A DNA stretch of 64,000 nt, taken from NCBI RefSeq assembly GCF_037975245.1, contig NC_092562.1, positions 30,516,054 to 30,580,053 of the forward strand, given 5' to 3'. Shown one piece after another: positions 23,552-36,502 of this stretch. The DNA is from Apostichopus japonicus (lineage: Eukaryota; Echinodermata; Holothuroidea; Aspidochirotida; Stichopodidae). Position 1 is the stretch's first letter; every line of letters begins with the position of its first letter. The notes beneath the pieces are model-generated. The model saw only the letters and a program-made list of their open reading frames with translations, was not told where the DNA came from and did not search any database. The translations under genes were made by a program, and so were the position numbers.

Positions 23552-26500
23552 CAGTACCATTATTACATTAACAACACATGGCCAGTTTGCTCTCTCAGGT
23601 CCGCACGTGTACATCCATTTTTTTCACACATGGTATTATGCTGTGCATGCATTGCGGGCGGGATTGCGGCAAACATAAAAGAAAATGAATGAAAATGAAA
23701 AACTTACGATATTTTTCACAAATATTGATGCTTAGATAAGTGCTTCCTCACAATCAATGAGCCGCCCTAAAATTCGCTCCGCTTACGTAAAAACTTCTAT
23801 ATATAACACATGGAAAAACCCGCGTGTTTACACACATAATTCCCACTGACATTGGTCACAGAACGTAAGTAGGTCATTGACATTCGAACTTGGCAACTTG
23901 CCCAAGTTCATCGCAGCATGGGAACGACACAACACATTGAACATGATGTTAAATTCTCCCGCCATCTGGACGCCGAGTGTAAATTTTAGTGTAATATGCA
24001 AATTATGAATGGTACTGCCCAGCGTGGTCAAATCTTAACATATTGCGACACCAATTTTGGGAAGCTGTTGTTGAAGTTACTTTCGTATCAAATGTAAGGT
24101 ACTGTATCATACATGTATGTGACACAAGAGAAAGAAAATGAAATCGGAGGCTGCTCAAACCAGTTTGAACTTGATTTTTACAACCCATCGCACAACACGT
24201 GCGTGCGTAATTTGTTTTCTTAACATGACTTTTAATGAGTAAGTAGGAAAGGTGGGTAAGTTTGCTAATTTAGGCGAGTTTTTGTTTAAAATCTTGTGAT
24301 AGATAGACAAATATATTGTTTTTTTTCTTCAAAAGTTACGATGTTGCCGAAGGCCGAGTTATATAAATTCAGTGATCTGAACTTCTGAAGACCACGAATA
24401 CTGATCATTTGTGTTAGGCAATTATTATTACACGAAAGGTTCGCAATATTATTGGGCCTAATTAGTAATTAACATACATTGATCGTTGTCTTGCTGCCTG
24501 AATTGCTACCTGCTGGAAAAGAAAACCTTAATTATTGTACTCATAACATCCTATTTTGATTAAAAGTCGAGTGACGGTGCGTCGAAAGAGCCGCGATCGG
24601 GAAACAGCGTTTAAACGTTTAATCGACCGGCAGGCGATACCGTGAAACGGTTAGCGAAATATCTGTTAGGTCACACCCTTATTTAAACACACACAAAAAA
24701 AACGACCTTATTCAATGAAAATATACTGAAAACCATATCGCAAAAACACAAAATCGCTTATAACTCGAAAACGGAAGGAGACATCGACTTTTGGATTTCC
24801 TAAACCGAATTTTGATGCGCTCTATCCACCTGTGTCATTTATGAGCTTCTCTGACGTAAGCTGCAGTACGTAATTTCTCTATACCAGTTCCGCGAAATTT
24901 ATTTACGCAGTAAACATCATTCATTATGTTTTCTTTCACAACGAATATTCAAAGTTGTGCTCCACACGCTTCACAGATATTGTTTTATGTCGTTCATTTT
25001 CAATTCTACTTTAAAATTACATTTTCGAATGATGCATTGCATGCCTTATCAAACATTCCTGATTAGTAAAACTAAGGAAGGATATTCAAATATATATTAT
25101 TTTCATTTGATATGATTTTATGAGTTGTTCCACTTGAAAAACGATGATAAAACCGAAAAACAAAACATTTACTTCTCATGTGACGCATACCGGGAGACTC
25201 ATAAAAACTCCCCCTTCTCATTAAATTAAATTTACATGCCGTCAGGCCAGTTGAAAGCCGTCAGGCCAGTTGAAAGCCCTCCCCAGTAATGTTTGATCAA
25301 CTCTTCCCAATATAAAATACTCAAATAAGCAATGAAAATATATTCATTTTCCACAGAAATCTACCCAACGTGGGCCCCAAGTCACTGCTTTATTTTCTTA
25401 GTAGGCATGGAAACAATTGTTTGCAACTTTCTTGCTGGCCAGGTGTTTTCAAGTTTTATTAATAGCACGACTTCTGATTGGTTCATTCAAGATAAACTTT
25501 CTATCCCTGCTGGATTGTTCTACTTATATATATATGAATGAATATTTGGTTTTCAATTAACTAAGTAACAGGTAACATCCATTCCATTACGAACAGTAGG
25601 GGTAAAATAATGTTTGCATCTAGAGGCAGCCAGCCAAAGGTTCTGCAGTGCTAAACCCCCACGAAGATAAATACTATGCTAATTAACATATGGTAGGCGT
25701 GAATTTGACAAAGCCAGGTTTATGATTGGACTAAGCCTCTCAAGAAAGTTTGGTGGTGGGGATATCCAGGGTAGGGAATGCACATGTAAGCAGCATACTA
25801 TAGGTGGCCCAGACCCAGGCTGCGACCTTAATTACCAGGGCAGTCCATCTGCATTCGCGGGCAACTTACAGTAACGGGTTAGGGGGAAAATAACAGTTTT
25901 TTTTTTTTTTGCGTGCATTGAAGCCGGGGGAGGTTTTTTGGACGGAATGCAGAAAAGTTTGAGAGTGCGGTTCTGTAGTAAACAGTACTGTAGTACGTCA
26001 AGTAACACAGGAATTTATTGGGAATAAAGATCTCTTTGATATCCAGCTACGACTGTTTCATTGTTGATATTTTTGTTTTCCTTGTTTTTCTGACACTGCG
26101 TTCCTTGGTGAGTTAACTTAAACTTATCCTAGTTAAATACTAGCCTATAACTTAAGAGTCGTAGAATGTGCTTGTTACGATCGACCAAGACTAGTTTTTA
26201 TTATCCTAGCCAAATCATTTTCAAACACCTAGTACAGAACTAACTCTGTCTTACAGTATATACAATCAAACTTTTGCAACGTTTGTAATATTCCTCGGCT
26301 ACTTCTGTATAGTCTGAAAACGGCTGTAGTTACACTAAGGATTCAACGCAAGTCACAACCTTGATATGTCTAGAATTGCCTTGGCGGTTTTTGATCGCGA
26401 TAACTTTCGTGGAAATTTCGTTGAAACTTTGTTGACAACCGTGCCCGCAGTAGTCTAAATCTTGTCAACGAAATTATTCGTTTTTAATCGATTTTCAACG

Positions 26501-26565
26501 ATTTTCAACTTTTGTTATCGATCGTTGATTTTTTTTTCAACGGGAGTTAAGCGAAATCAGTACTG
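23552..26565. mobile_element. TA-flanked 3.0-kb insert in AT microsatellite
   Basis: Unit A has an uninterrupted AT-rich microsatellite here; unit B has AT repeat, then CAGTACC, 3.0 kb of new sequence, then GTACTG and AT repeat again. The TA on each side and the CAGTAC/GTACTG ends resemble a Tc1/mariner-type insertion, but the inverted match is only about six bases, so the class is uncertain. Inside are a block shared with 51281-51680, a tandem 20-mer (GTCAGGCCAGTTGAAAGCC) near 25240-25280, and no recognisable transposase. Confidence 0.55.
23706..24110. repeat. ~400-bp block shared with 51281-51680
   Basis: Matching landmarks include CACAAATATTGATGCTTAGA, CGAACTTGGCAACTTGCCCA and CCGCCATCTGGACG in the same order and orientation, with scattered mismatches. 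This shows that two structurally different inserts share internal sequence. Confidence 0.85.
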
Positions 26566-27167
26566 TATATATATATATATATATATATATTTGTTTGTTT
26601 CCAATCAGTATCATCAAGTAATTTTACACCATCTATTTGACCTTTTAATTTTATCACAGAGAGAATAAATCATCTTTTAATCAACAGAATGTTTGAATCA
26701 TATATACTTGAGTGGAGCTTTTTGGATTTAGGCTTCTGAAATAGCCTTCCAAATCATTTTTCCCAGGGGGGACAATAGTACCAGATCTCTACCAAGCTGC
26801 AGGCGATATTCTCCACATTACAATACACACACACATACCATCACCATCCCATAGACTCCTTTCACCTCAGTTCAGCAAGAAATTATACAAAAAAATGAAA
26901 ACAAAGAGAGAGTTAAATGTTTTAGATTTTAGTGGCACTACGACATCAGAGATTAACCAGAGCGCTAACATGATTTATCTAAGCGTTTTACACAACGTTT
27001 TCACAATGATTCCTGTCATTTAAGCCATTGAAGATTGCTTGGGGTAGTGTCTCCTTTAGAAACTGGATTTTATTTTATTAAATATCTATTCAGTGTTATA
27101 AGTATTGTAATGAGGAATACTACATTGGATAGTACACACAAGCATGAAAGTCAAAATAAATACCCAC

Positions 27168-27473
27168 CTCTGACAATCACATTCATGATGGCATGGATTT
27201 GTGTAGAGTATGCACCTGCCTTAAAGCTCTCAAAGACAGAAGAGTTCGAAGCACTAGCATCACCACAAGATGTCTTTCCCGTACAGGAGCTGCCTGTTGA
27301 CCCGTCTGGATCAAACACACCATCTCTCCTCCAAAGAAGCCTTGCCGTAGCTACGCTTGACTCAACCATGACAGTCACGTTATCGCCCATTGATGCACCA
27401 GTGGAATACTCCAAAGCTTTAATAGTTGCTGGGAAGAAATTAAGACCGTAAGGTAGTGATACCAGCTTACAGT
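27168..27473 (-). CDS. Exon Ig-c of unit B, Tie-like Ig domain
   Basis: This 306-bp exon in phase 1-1 is the counterpart of 11389-11694, with the same borders. Residue differences from unit A lie around LLWRRDG (ARLLW against AGLLW) and in the C-x6-C loop (SSCTGKTSC against SSCARKTSC). The C-terminal AGAYSTQIHAIMNVIVRG is unchanged and is spliced to EGF1. Introns on both sides match unit A closely. Confidence 0.82.
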
Positions 27474-29132
27474 CTGTTGTAGTTACACATTTTTGTAACT
27501 ATTATTTTGCTGCAATTATTGCCATGTACATTGGTAAATCTGTCTTCAATCTCAAAAATGTGTTTCTTCAATTTTTGATTACATTAGTTTAAGTACTTGC
27601 TTAATGGATCAGGCAACAAAAATTGAAACAGGTATGCAGATGAACTTGTGTGGGTACTTGTCTGTGTGCGTGCATCAAGAAAAGTTTCACGAACTCATCC
27701 TAAAGATTAAGATCAATGGAGGTTTAACAGTTGGTAGTTGTATGCCCTGAATGGGTTGTTAGACCTCACACACTCAAAAGTCAACATTTAAACTACCAAA
27801 CAGAAATGCAAAAAATGCATTCAGGTTGCGATAACATAACATGCTTTTAAGAATCTGATATAAAAAGGATACATTCCTTCTTCAGATATGCTTACACAAT
27901 TTCATAGTGATCTTGTGATATGTGATATTTACATGAGATGCAAGCACATTTCCATTTCTAGAGATACCATGTTTGCAAGGTTTTCAGATTTGACCTTTGC
28001 TGACCTCACATGACCATTGAACTCCATCATAAACAGCAAGCTATTTTTAATTCAATATTGGGAATGCATGTATTGTTTGATACCATTCCAAGGATCAATT
28101 TCTGTAATATACAGTGTTTCAAACGAGGCAGGAGGCACACAGAAACAAAAACAATCCACATACAATTTAGACTGAAACCATAAATATGTGTGTGGTCCTA
28201 CCAATATCAATAGTGATTAAAACCCTCAAACCCATGTACAGAATAATACTCAAAGTTTATATCATATTAATCAATGTAAACTGTCAATGGTCACAAAGGA
28301 GCTCGTCAAAGGCTAAACTTGACCAAATTTGTAGGAAAAAAAAGGTGCATTGTGAACTTCTCCTCAACTGCAAGGTTGACAGATTTCATACTTGCAGATG
28401 TATGCATGCAAGTGGTTGAGCCTCAATGTGTGATGATGTAATAGTGTGAAATATAAGAAGTCAAAGGTCATTAGAACTAAAAAGCATTATGGTCGGATCA
28501 TGTCAAAATAACTGAAGAACCTACGGTAAACCATTACAAGATCTCATGGCAACAAAGAACTCGTCCCTTCCTTCCCACCTCCCACCCCACCCCTCACCAG
28601 GCAGACAATATCCCCAATTTGAGCACCAATGGACAGTAGCTTACTGAACTGACAGGCATCAATGGAGTTATGTTGCAGTTTTAGCAAACAAGGTTAGCAT
28701 ATAAATGGCATATAGTAACTAATGCATGCCTATATATGGACATATCTTGTAGAACAATCATATATATATCATTTCATCACATCTGATGACACACGTTTGA
28801 ATAACAATATTTGGAGGATTCTTTAAGCCTTCACAGTGGTAATTAATTAGCTTTCCCCAGTGATGTAATGCATAGTCAATAACTTCCATGACATATCTAC
28901 AAGGCTATACTGTGAGCGATATTCGTGTATAAAGTATACCCTTCCCTACATGAATGTGGTAGCTTTCCCTTGGATGATGGTTTATGTAAAGATGGGTGAT
29001 TTGTCTTATAGACTTTTTCAAACAGTTTATCTGCACTGTGTCTATAGCAAGGTATGGGTGCAATATCTCGTCCTATTGTATGGTCCAGTCCCTCCTACTA
29101 ATTTGTTTCACTTCACATATACCTTCACATAC

Positions 29133-29459
29133 CATTTTCATTTGTCACTAAGACCCTCCATGCAACAGCTGGGCTTTCATCTTCTGTTACAGTGATGGTG
29201 TAGATACCAGTCCTTGAAGCTGTCTCCATGGTAGTAGGTAGGGTAAGAGTAGCAGGTTCACTGCTGATGTTTGTCATTGCTTCATCTGGTACTCTAGGAA
29301 TATTTTCCGTAAAATTATAACGTTGTCCTTGAAGCACTGCTTTATCAAATGTTACACTGGCTGTCTGGGAATCACCTGTGTGTACTTTAATGATAGTTGG
29401 ATTTGTTGCGGTTGCCACGGGACTCCTTACCAAAGCAACATAGGGAGGATCAGGCTGGC
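29133..29459 (-). CDS. Exon Ig-b of unit B, Ig-like domain
   Basis: This 327-bp exon in phase 1-1 has acceptor ttaccag and donor GTATGT. It encodes about 109 residues parallel to 13649-13975. The N-terminal strand reads QPDPPYVALVRSPVATATNP and the middle QGQRYNFTENIPRVPDEAMT is identical to unit A. No canonical cysteine pair is present. The intron immediately right of it is only weakly similar to unit A, so this exon marks where A/B similarity decays. It follows Ig-a (32634-32900) in the transcript. Confidence 0.75.
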
Positions 29460-29764
29460 CTGGTAACAGGAATAGAAAATGATTTATGTGGTAATGGTTT
29501 GACAAAATGTGCAGGAGATCTTGAAGCAGCAGATAGTTTGCATGCATGCTCAACAAGAAATATCCATGGGTTCCAATTTAAACAAAGAATCAAAACAACT
29601 AATAACTTAAATTCCAAGGTACAGTGGTATGTAATAAGGTTAACCGTAAGAAATTTGTCAGCCACTTGATGGTTCTCACATATTTAAACACTGACACTGT
29701 AAGAGGTTTCAATAACATCTATTTATTATTATGTGACAAATGGTCAAACTCTACAACCCCAGTA

Positions 29765-30761
29765 GGCATCTAGGCGTACGGGACCATTTCGGTTTCGGGG
29801 GCAGAAACTTTTGTGCCCGAAATTTCCCGTGACACTATCGAAGCGGAGCGCCACCATCGGTTGGTGCATAGCGTACAACAAATTTCTGGGCAAAATATGC
29901 CTCTCAGATTGCCGGAAATGGCACTTATGAGGCCTTGCAAGTTGCATATAAACAATCTTTATTTTATAATCTCACGTTTAGAAATTTTCTCTTCCCCAAA
30001 AAGTTTGTAAAGAAAAATTGTAAAATAACTTTGAAGGGGAAAAATAGGACAGTATATTTTTTAAGCTCCTATTTAGTTACGGTATGTATTATTTTAACAC
30101 AGTATTCAGCTACCTACAGAAAAACATACATTGTAGGCGGGAAAATGTCGCTGTGTCGGGTGAAACTGCAATTTGTCTCACAAAGAAAAGTATCAAAAAT
30201 AACAAAGAATATGATAAACCTTTTAGGCTTGTAGGCACTTCCCCCCCCCCCCATCATCAATGAAAAAGAAAATGTTTCTTATATACACTCATGTCGGGGA
30301 TGTCGAGGTATACAGTTGATTAGTTAGAAAAAATGTTTACTGCGATTTTTTACACTTCAGAGACTGCTAATCTCCATGCATGCTTGTCACCACGATTGTG
30401 AGCGGCGTTCCCTGTTAATAATTTTGGGCGTTAGTGCAAAAAGCATGGTAGACCAGATAAGCTGCGCTTACGGTGGTGTGACACAGAAATATTCGGGCAT
30501 CATGATGCTAAATAAAGAAAATCATTAGGCCTGTATTAATTTTAATGTCACAAAACAAATAACACAGAACGCTCTCCACAGAATTTTCGGGCAAAAATAT
30601 GAAAAAGATTCGGGCAAGCTACTGCATATCTATATATATTTGTTTTTCTCCTCTTAGGCTGCCCGAATTTTCAGGACTTTTGCCCAAATTTCATGTCCTC
30701 TCAAAATTTGGGGGACAGTCTGCCCCCCTGCCCCCCCCCCCCCGCCTCATACGCCTATGCC
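29765..30761. mobile_element. ~1.0-kb DNA element with AGTA flanks
   Basis: The ends are imperfect inverted repeats (GGCATCTAGGCGTACGGG at left; CATACGCCTATGCC at right), and AGTA follows on both sides (29761-29764, 30762-30765). Both subterminal regions carry GCCCGAA-type motifs and C-rich runs. No transposase frame was recognised. A non-autonomous DNA transposon is the likely explanation. Confidence 0.6.
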
Positions 30762-31082
30762 AGTAAGTATAGATGGGAAAGTCAGATTATTTTGAAAGCA
30801 TGGTAATTGGTAAATTGATGTAACTAAAGTTTGTCAACTAGTTATTGATATATTAACAACAGTTATTAACTACATACAAGACTGGTGCCACAACACTGTT
30901 GGCATGGAGAACTTATGGTAAGTTTGTTGTTTGCCTACTGCACACATTTTTCAGAATTCCAAATTTGCATTATCTTAATGATATTTATAGTTCATGTTGT
31001 GTATCAGAACAAATTAATAATTATATTAATTACTTCCAGCTTAAGTATTACTACAATTACCTTAAAGAAGTAGTATATTAAG

Positions 31083-31432
31083 AGTATTTTAGGCTCGAGA
31101 CTTAAGCTATGAAATAAGGCTAAATGAAGAGTCGCAGTAAAGCTTATTCATCCCTGCTTTGTGTAATAAGTTTACAGATGCCACATGGACAACCGGGGTA
31201 ACTTTAGTCTTGGTACTTCCAGTAAAACAATTACTACATGTGACTTAAAAAGACTCATGCTAGTTTCTTAGTATTTTAGGCTTGAGACTTACGCTATGAA
31301 ATAAAGCTAAATAATATTTTATAGTAAAGCTTATTCATCCCTGTTTTTTGTAATGAGTTTACAGATGTCACATGGAAGCTAGTGTAACTTTAGTTGGAAT
31401 AATATACCTTCCAATAAAGGCTTGACTTAACC
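31083..31432. repeat. Tandem duplication, period ~188 bp
   Basis: The blocks starting AGTATTTTAGGCTC (31083) and AGTATTTTAGGCTT (31271) are adjacent diverged copies that also share AAAGCTTATTCATCCCTG. Confidence 0.85.
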
Positions 31433-31598
31433 GACAGCATTTATGGCAATTTGCTGTCATTGCTGTCAGCGCCAGCCCCTATCACTGGCCGTATTCCCCT
31501 TAAAAATAACCTCTAATTATCAATGGCAACAATTTACCTGCTAATCCCCTTTAAATGTAGTCTTTATAGGTCCCAAATTATATCACACTATCATTGCT

Positions 31599-31995
31599 TT
31601 CAAAAGGTACTTTCCTGGAGGTCTATACTCTCCAAATTGTTCTCAGACATATTTAAGGAACACACAAGATAAATGAATGACAGGTAGCTAGTGAGGAAAA
31701 TTGCCTTGAAGGTTGTAATAAAAACAGTTTAAGAACTTTGACCAAAAGTCACCATATTTGAATCTCTAGCATATTTGGGGGCAGCACAGGATACCTTTCA
31801 AAAGGTACTTTCCTGGAGGTCTATACTCTACAATTGTTCTCAGACATATTTAAGGAACACACAAGATAAATGAATGACAGGTAGCTAGTGAGGAAAATTG
31901 CCTTGAAGGTTGTATTAAAAACAGATTAAGAACTTTGACCAAAAGTCACCATATTTGAATCTCTAGCATATTTGGGGGCAGCACAGGATACCTTT
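31599..31995. repeat. Tandem duplication, period 198 bp
   Basis: CAAAAGGTACTTTCCTGGAG begins at 31601 and again at 31799. The two copies are nearly identical through GGGGGCAGCACAGGATACC, so this is a recent event. Confidence 0.95.
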
Positions 31996-32633
31996 AATCA
32001 AGCAGTCATAGACTGCCCTCATATGATCACCAAACTGATCATTATCAAAGTGTATCTGAATAAACAAAATTTCAAGACACTTAAGAAATTTGTTTGCCGG
32101 GAAAACAGACATTAAGAAGCTTTGTGAAATAAAACAGATCTAGATGTATGGCTTAACCGATGCTGAATTTATTAATCACCTGTTTTCTGTCATATCTGTG
32201 CGTTTCCTCTCAATTGGGAAAAAATGCTTTTGTGCTTTTTTTTAATGTTTCCAAGTTTCCTTTTGACAGCTGAAAAATTGCTGCAGTACCCTACTATGCA
32301 AGAAAAATCCAAGGCAATTCCTAAAAGCAAATTTCCAAACTGCCCCTCTCAATCCTTGATTGGAGCCTTGGTTCCAGCAAACCCAATCCTAATGATATGT
32401 GTGGGGGTACTCTCTCCTTTATTTTTAATTTATTTTCTTGTGATGAACAATCCTAGGACAAGTTTTAGCTAAGGAAGGTTGACTAGAGCTGTTTTTTGGT
32501 GCAGCATAAAGCAATAGATAAATTCAGCGACAATATAACACCCTCTCAGATTGAAATTAACCTGAATTCAAAGGAATATCTCCGTAGACGTGTAAACTGC
32601 TGAAATTCTTAACAATTCTGTTTTAGTACTAAC

Positions 32634-32900
32634 CATTAGGCATTAGCGAGATGGTCTCCATAAGCTCAGTATCCCTGACGGAGCAAGTCACTTGCATGGC
32701 TGTCTCTAATGTTATTTCCACTACCTTTGTTTGTTTATAACTTCTTGCATCTTCTTCAGCAGTAAGTAATGTACCAATGGGACTCAGTACCAAGTCACTC
32801 TGTGCTACCAGAGGGTTCCTAATAACAGTACAGGTCACGTTAGCTGCTTGTCCAGAGTTCACTGTAACATATGTTAGGATGATGTTACCGGCACCATTGT
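32634..32900 (-). CDS. Exon Ig-a, Ig-like domain found once in the window
   Basis: This 267-bp exon in phase 1-1 has acceptor tattccag and donor GTTAGT. It encodes about 89 residues: a strand with YVTVNSGQAANVTCTVIRNP, a middle LVLSPIGTLL and a late TAMQVTCSVRDTELMETISL. The two NVTC/QVTC cysteines about 50 residues apart fit an Ig-fold disulfide. It lies between EGF4 and the unit B Ig-b, the place where vertebrate Tie receptors have their third Ig domain. Units A and B show no copy. Long introns (3.2 kb and 7.3 kb) flank it. Confidence 0.75.
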
Positions 32901-34339
32901 CTGGAATAAAGAATGATTTCTGTCAAAATGTTTTCTTATGATGTCATCACTATGCTTAAATACCAGGCGACATACAGCAGTGACTGTGCCCTATTTCATA
33001 TTGAATACTTTTAGGAACGAACATATCACGTGTTTTCCTAACTTTTGCTACAAAAACAATATTTTTATCTTATTACCCAATTTTTCTTGTGATGCCACAG
33101 GCAGGGGAGGGAGGGCACAAGCTCCATCAAAATAAAAGTTCTGCACAATAGAGTATGTATTCAAACTTTTGAGAAGCAAAGAAAAGCAGCTCTCTTGCAC
33201 CATCAGGCCATCAACAGAACAGTTATTGTAAGGGATGCTGCTAACATTTCAAACAATTGTTGATAGGACGTATGCACAAAAGTTTAAATAGTTATGTACA
33301 TATGATACAACATATCGCAGCAATCGATAAATGTTGCATGGGAATTGGCTAGAAAGGTTCTGACAGGAGAAGTAGAAAACAAATCATGTTATTGTTTGTT
33401 TACTTTCTCTGCACTGGGACTCTGGTCTGGCAAACAAGCATCTTGCAAGATGCTATGCACGTTACAGTATGTAGAGTATGTGTAAACGTGTATAGTTTAA
33501 ATATACACACTTTACTAATCAGATTTGTTCTGTTTAGAAGGATACAGTTCAGTGCTGGAACACATGGGGGGAGGGGCAGAAATTCAAGTAGGCCTACACA
33601 TGTTGAACCAGAGACAAGCGCAGATGAGGATGTGTTTGGCCGGATAGTGACAGAGTAGATAAACTTACAAGTTAGCATAGCCAAAGTTAGACCTTAGTTA
33701 GCCTTAGTTTGCAGTAGACTAGATAGTCAATATCAAAGGCTGTTACTCAATGCCAGTTAAAATTTGTGAAGGATCCTCAGCCCTAGTATCGTGCAAACAG
33801 AGCTACAAATCCGCTGACCAAACTGCATTTTCTTGATGTACAATTTGGCACATGTTAGTTTCTTAACAATGTTAGCATCTTTTTGGTACGCTACACACTG
33901 GTCAGGGATATACTACCCCTGTGCCATCAGGATACGAAGGCAAGCTTTAGTTCTCATATTTGACATGTTAGATTCTGACATAGATAGGATGTATACTGCA
34001 AGTAAAACAAAAGCAGCAATGCAGCTATATCTCCATCTATATTATTTCCACTGATGTAAAATGCTACTGAACATTTCTTGAAAAATAAATCAAGGTGATT
34101 CGTTCCAAGTGTCTCGCCTGGTTGAGCTATCAGTGGTTTTGCATCGGTATCCATGCAAATCACCAGTTCCAGAACAAATGAGCCTACAACTATATAGCAA
34201 ACCATGTCAATATAGCTGCTGCGGTTAATAAGATATACTTCCCGTCAACTTTGATGATAATTACCAAATTTGCTCCAATGACCTTATGTACCAAGTTTCA
34301 TGTTGATCTAACAATTAGGGTTTATTTCACTGTCTAGAG

Positions 34340-34449
34340 TGAGGTTATCTAGAGAATAATCAACGCTCTGGGTTTAATACAAGCGAAGCCAGAGTGCATA
34401 CAGCGATAGCATTAAACACAGAGCGTTGATTATTCGTTAGATAACCTCA
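34340..34449. repeat. 110-bp foldback hairpin
   Basis: The arms are about 38 bases, starting TGAGGTTATCTA and ending TAGATAACCTCA, with about four mismatches and a loop of about 31 bases. It could be a tiny foldback element. It also has the shape of a small-RNA precursor, but nothing more supports that. Confidence 0.85.
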
Positions 34450-36139
34450 TGATAAGATCAATCAAATCTGAGGATTCTATTCAAGTATGAATGAATGTCT
34501 ACTAAAATGACCTCCCCATTTTGCAGCATGAAATGTTGGCTATAGGTACCAAGTTTCATGTTGATCCAACAATGTCTAGTAATTTGACCTCAAATTTTCA
34601 ACATATTAAAATGTACAGAAATAACATAGTCGTAATTGTTTGTTTAATAGGCTCGTTTTATTTCAACACTATTCTAGAAATGGCTGATAGAACTATAAAC
34701 ATAAAAATATAGAAGAACAAATGATGTAAAAGGAATATAAAAAAAAAAATTAAAACAATAAGAATGTCATAGTCTGTCTAAAGAATAAATGGCAGCAATG
34801 TGTTGGATATTACATGTCGGCAAGGTGATCTAAATTTTTTAGTTGAAATATAGGTGACTTTTGGAGCACACATGATAAATAAGTACTATTTTGGGGGAAA
34901 GAATCTGTTGTGAAGACTGGAAGTATAAAATGATATGTTGTGAAGGTAAAGGCCCCCCCCCCCTCCAGTTTGTTCTCTCTGAATAAATATCATGCACAGC
35001 CACCACTGATTGTGGACCTATCCACCAAATATGAATTGACCATAGCTATGCTTTATGTGGAAAAATTAATTTTAAGATTGGCCTCTCTTATTTCTGGATT
35101 ACTGGAACAATAAATAAACAATAGGGGTAGACTACTTCGTTGAGACTGCCCAAGATAATTGAAAGGTATATGTGAATATTGCACGTAATAACCAGAAATC
35201 TGTAAACACCGCATTTCTGAGTGGTGGTGTTCACAAACAGAATGAGGTCACTACTGACGTCTGGTAGGCTACGTATCGAACCCTATGTAGAAAGTTTCAT
35301 TGTTGTACACTTGCTTAAGATACTCATTTTTGTGAAAAAATACCATTAATCTAGATTTACTGAATTGTTACATGGCATGTTCAACAGAAGTCAAGAATAC
35401 AGGTTTAGTAGAACCTGTATTCATACCTACAGGAGGACATCCTGACACACACAATCATGATTGCATAGATTCTTCGAGCCTCTAGCAAGGAATACAAATA
35501 ATTTATTTGAAGATAGATGTTTGATAAGACTGGAATTATGAAAAGTAGTGAATAACTTAAATCAAAAAACTTTTGTACATGAATATGTTTCACTTTGCAT
35601 TTACACAGCTGTCTTTTGCATATATTTTCAAAATGAAGAAGTGCATTACATGTTATGGAAAACTGTGTCTAATGGAACTGTAATAGTTTGTGAAACAAAT
35701 GTTTAATATGATTATACAGATGACCAAATAACAGGGGCTACTTTTGCAAAAACAAATAACGCCATGAGCAAAATTGCACTTAGTTCCGCCCCTTCAGAAT
35801 TTAATGAGATGAAATTTCGTACCACACAAACATACCAAACCACCTACCAATACTATCAAATTAAGTTTGATCAAAATCAGACATGCAGTTGCCGAGATAT
35901 TGACATTTTAGAGAATTCCCTTTAAGCCCCGCCCACTCATAAATATTCATGAAATTGGCACCAAAATAACTAGGGATCGTCTACTAATGATGGGCAACTT
36001 CTGTACCAAGTATGACCTCAATCCACTTTTGGAGTGCCGAGAAAACCTACTTACAAGCTTTGAGTCACACACACACATACCCACACACGCATACACACAT
36101 GCACTCATGATTGCATAGATTCCTACGGCTGGAGCCCCT

Positions 36140-36502
36140 GGTTGTCAGTTTCTTATTTTGACTTGCTAACTATACACCTGTAGTAACAGGGTAAACTGTT
36201 TATCTTTGACTTTATTTTCTATTGTCAATTGACATTGAGGCAGAGTCATGTTAATAAGGTCAAAGCCAGTGACTTCGAGAAGACTGGGATTATACAGATG
36301 ACCAAATAACGGTCAATCAGGGGCCAATTTTGTCCAGAAATAACCTCTAGTCATCAGTTTCTTATTTGGACTTTCAACTATACTGCTGTAGTAACAGGAT
36401 ACTCGAACTGAATCTTCTTGACCTTATCTTCTCCACTGTCAATTGATATGAAGAGGAGTCATGTCAATAAGGTGAAGGCCAGTGACTTCGAGCAGACTGG
36501 AA
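36140..36502. repeat. Diverged tandem duplication, period ~208 bp
   Basis: CAGTTTCTTATTTTGACTT...GTCAATTGACATTGAGG...GTGACTTCGAGAAGACTGG recurs about 208 bases later with substitutions. A GATTATACAGATGACCAAAT block also occurs at 35712 and 36289. Confidence 0.7.

Larger units (their letters stand above)
15151..29459. repeat. Tandem unit B of a ~15.15-kb duplication
   Basis: This is the second copy of unit A in direct orientation with the same five exons in the same order. Private differences are a 1.25-kb insert at about 21030-22280 flanked by inverted arms, a 3.0-kb insert at 23552-26565 in an AT microsatellite, loss of about 290 bases near 28547, and loss of the diverged repeat found at 10888-11053 in unit A. 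Similarity to A fades sharply just right of the Ig-b exon (after 29459), which marks the unit's right limit or a more divergent zone. Confidence 0.93.

Noticed and set aside
33386-33684. Overlapping ORFs on both strands
   Set aside because: No splice-site context consistent with the phase 1-1 exons and no recognisable domain.
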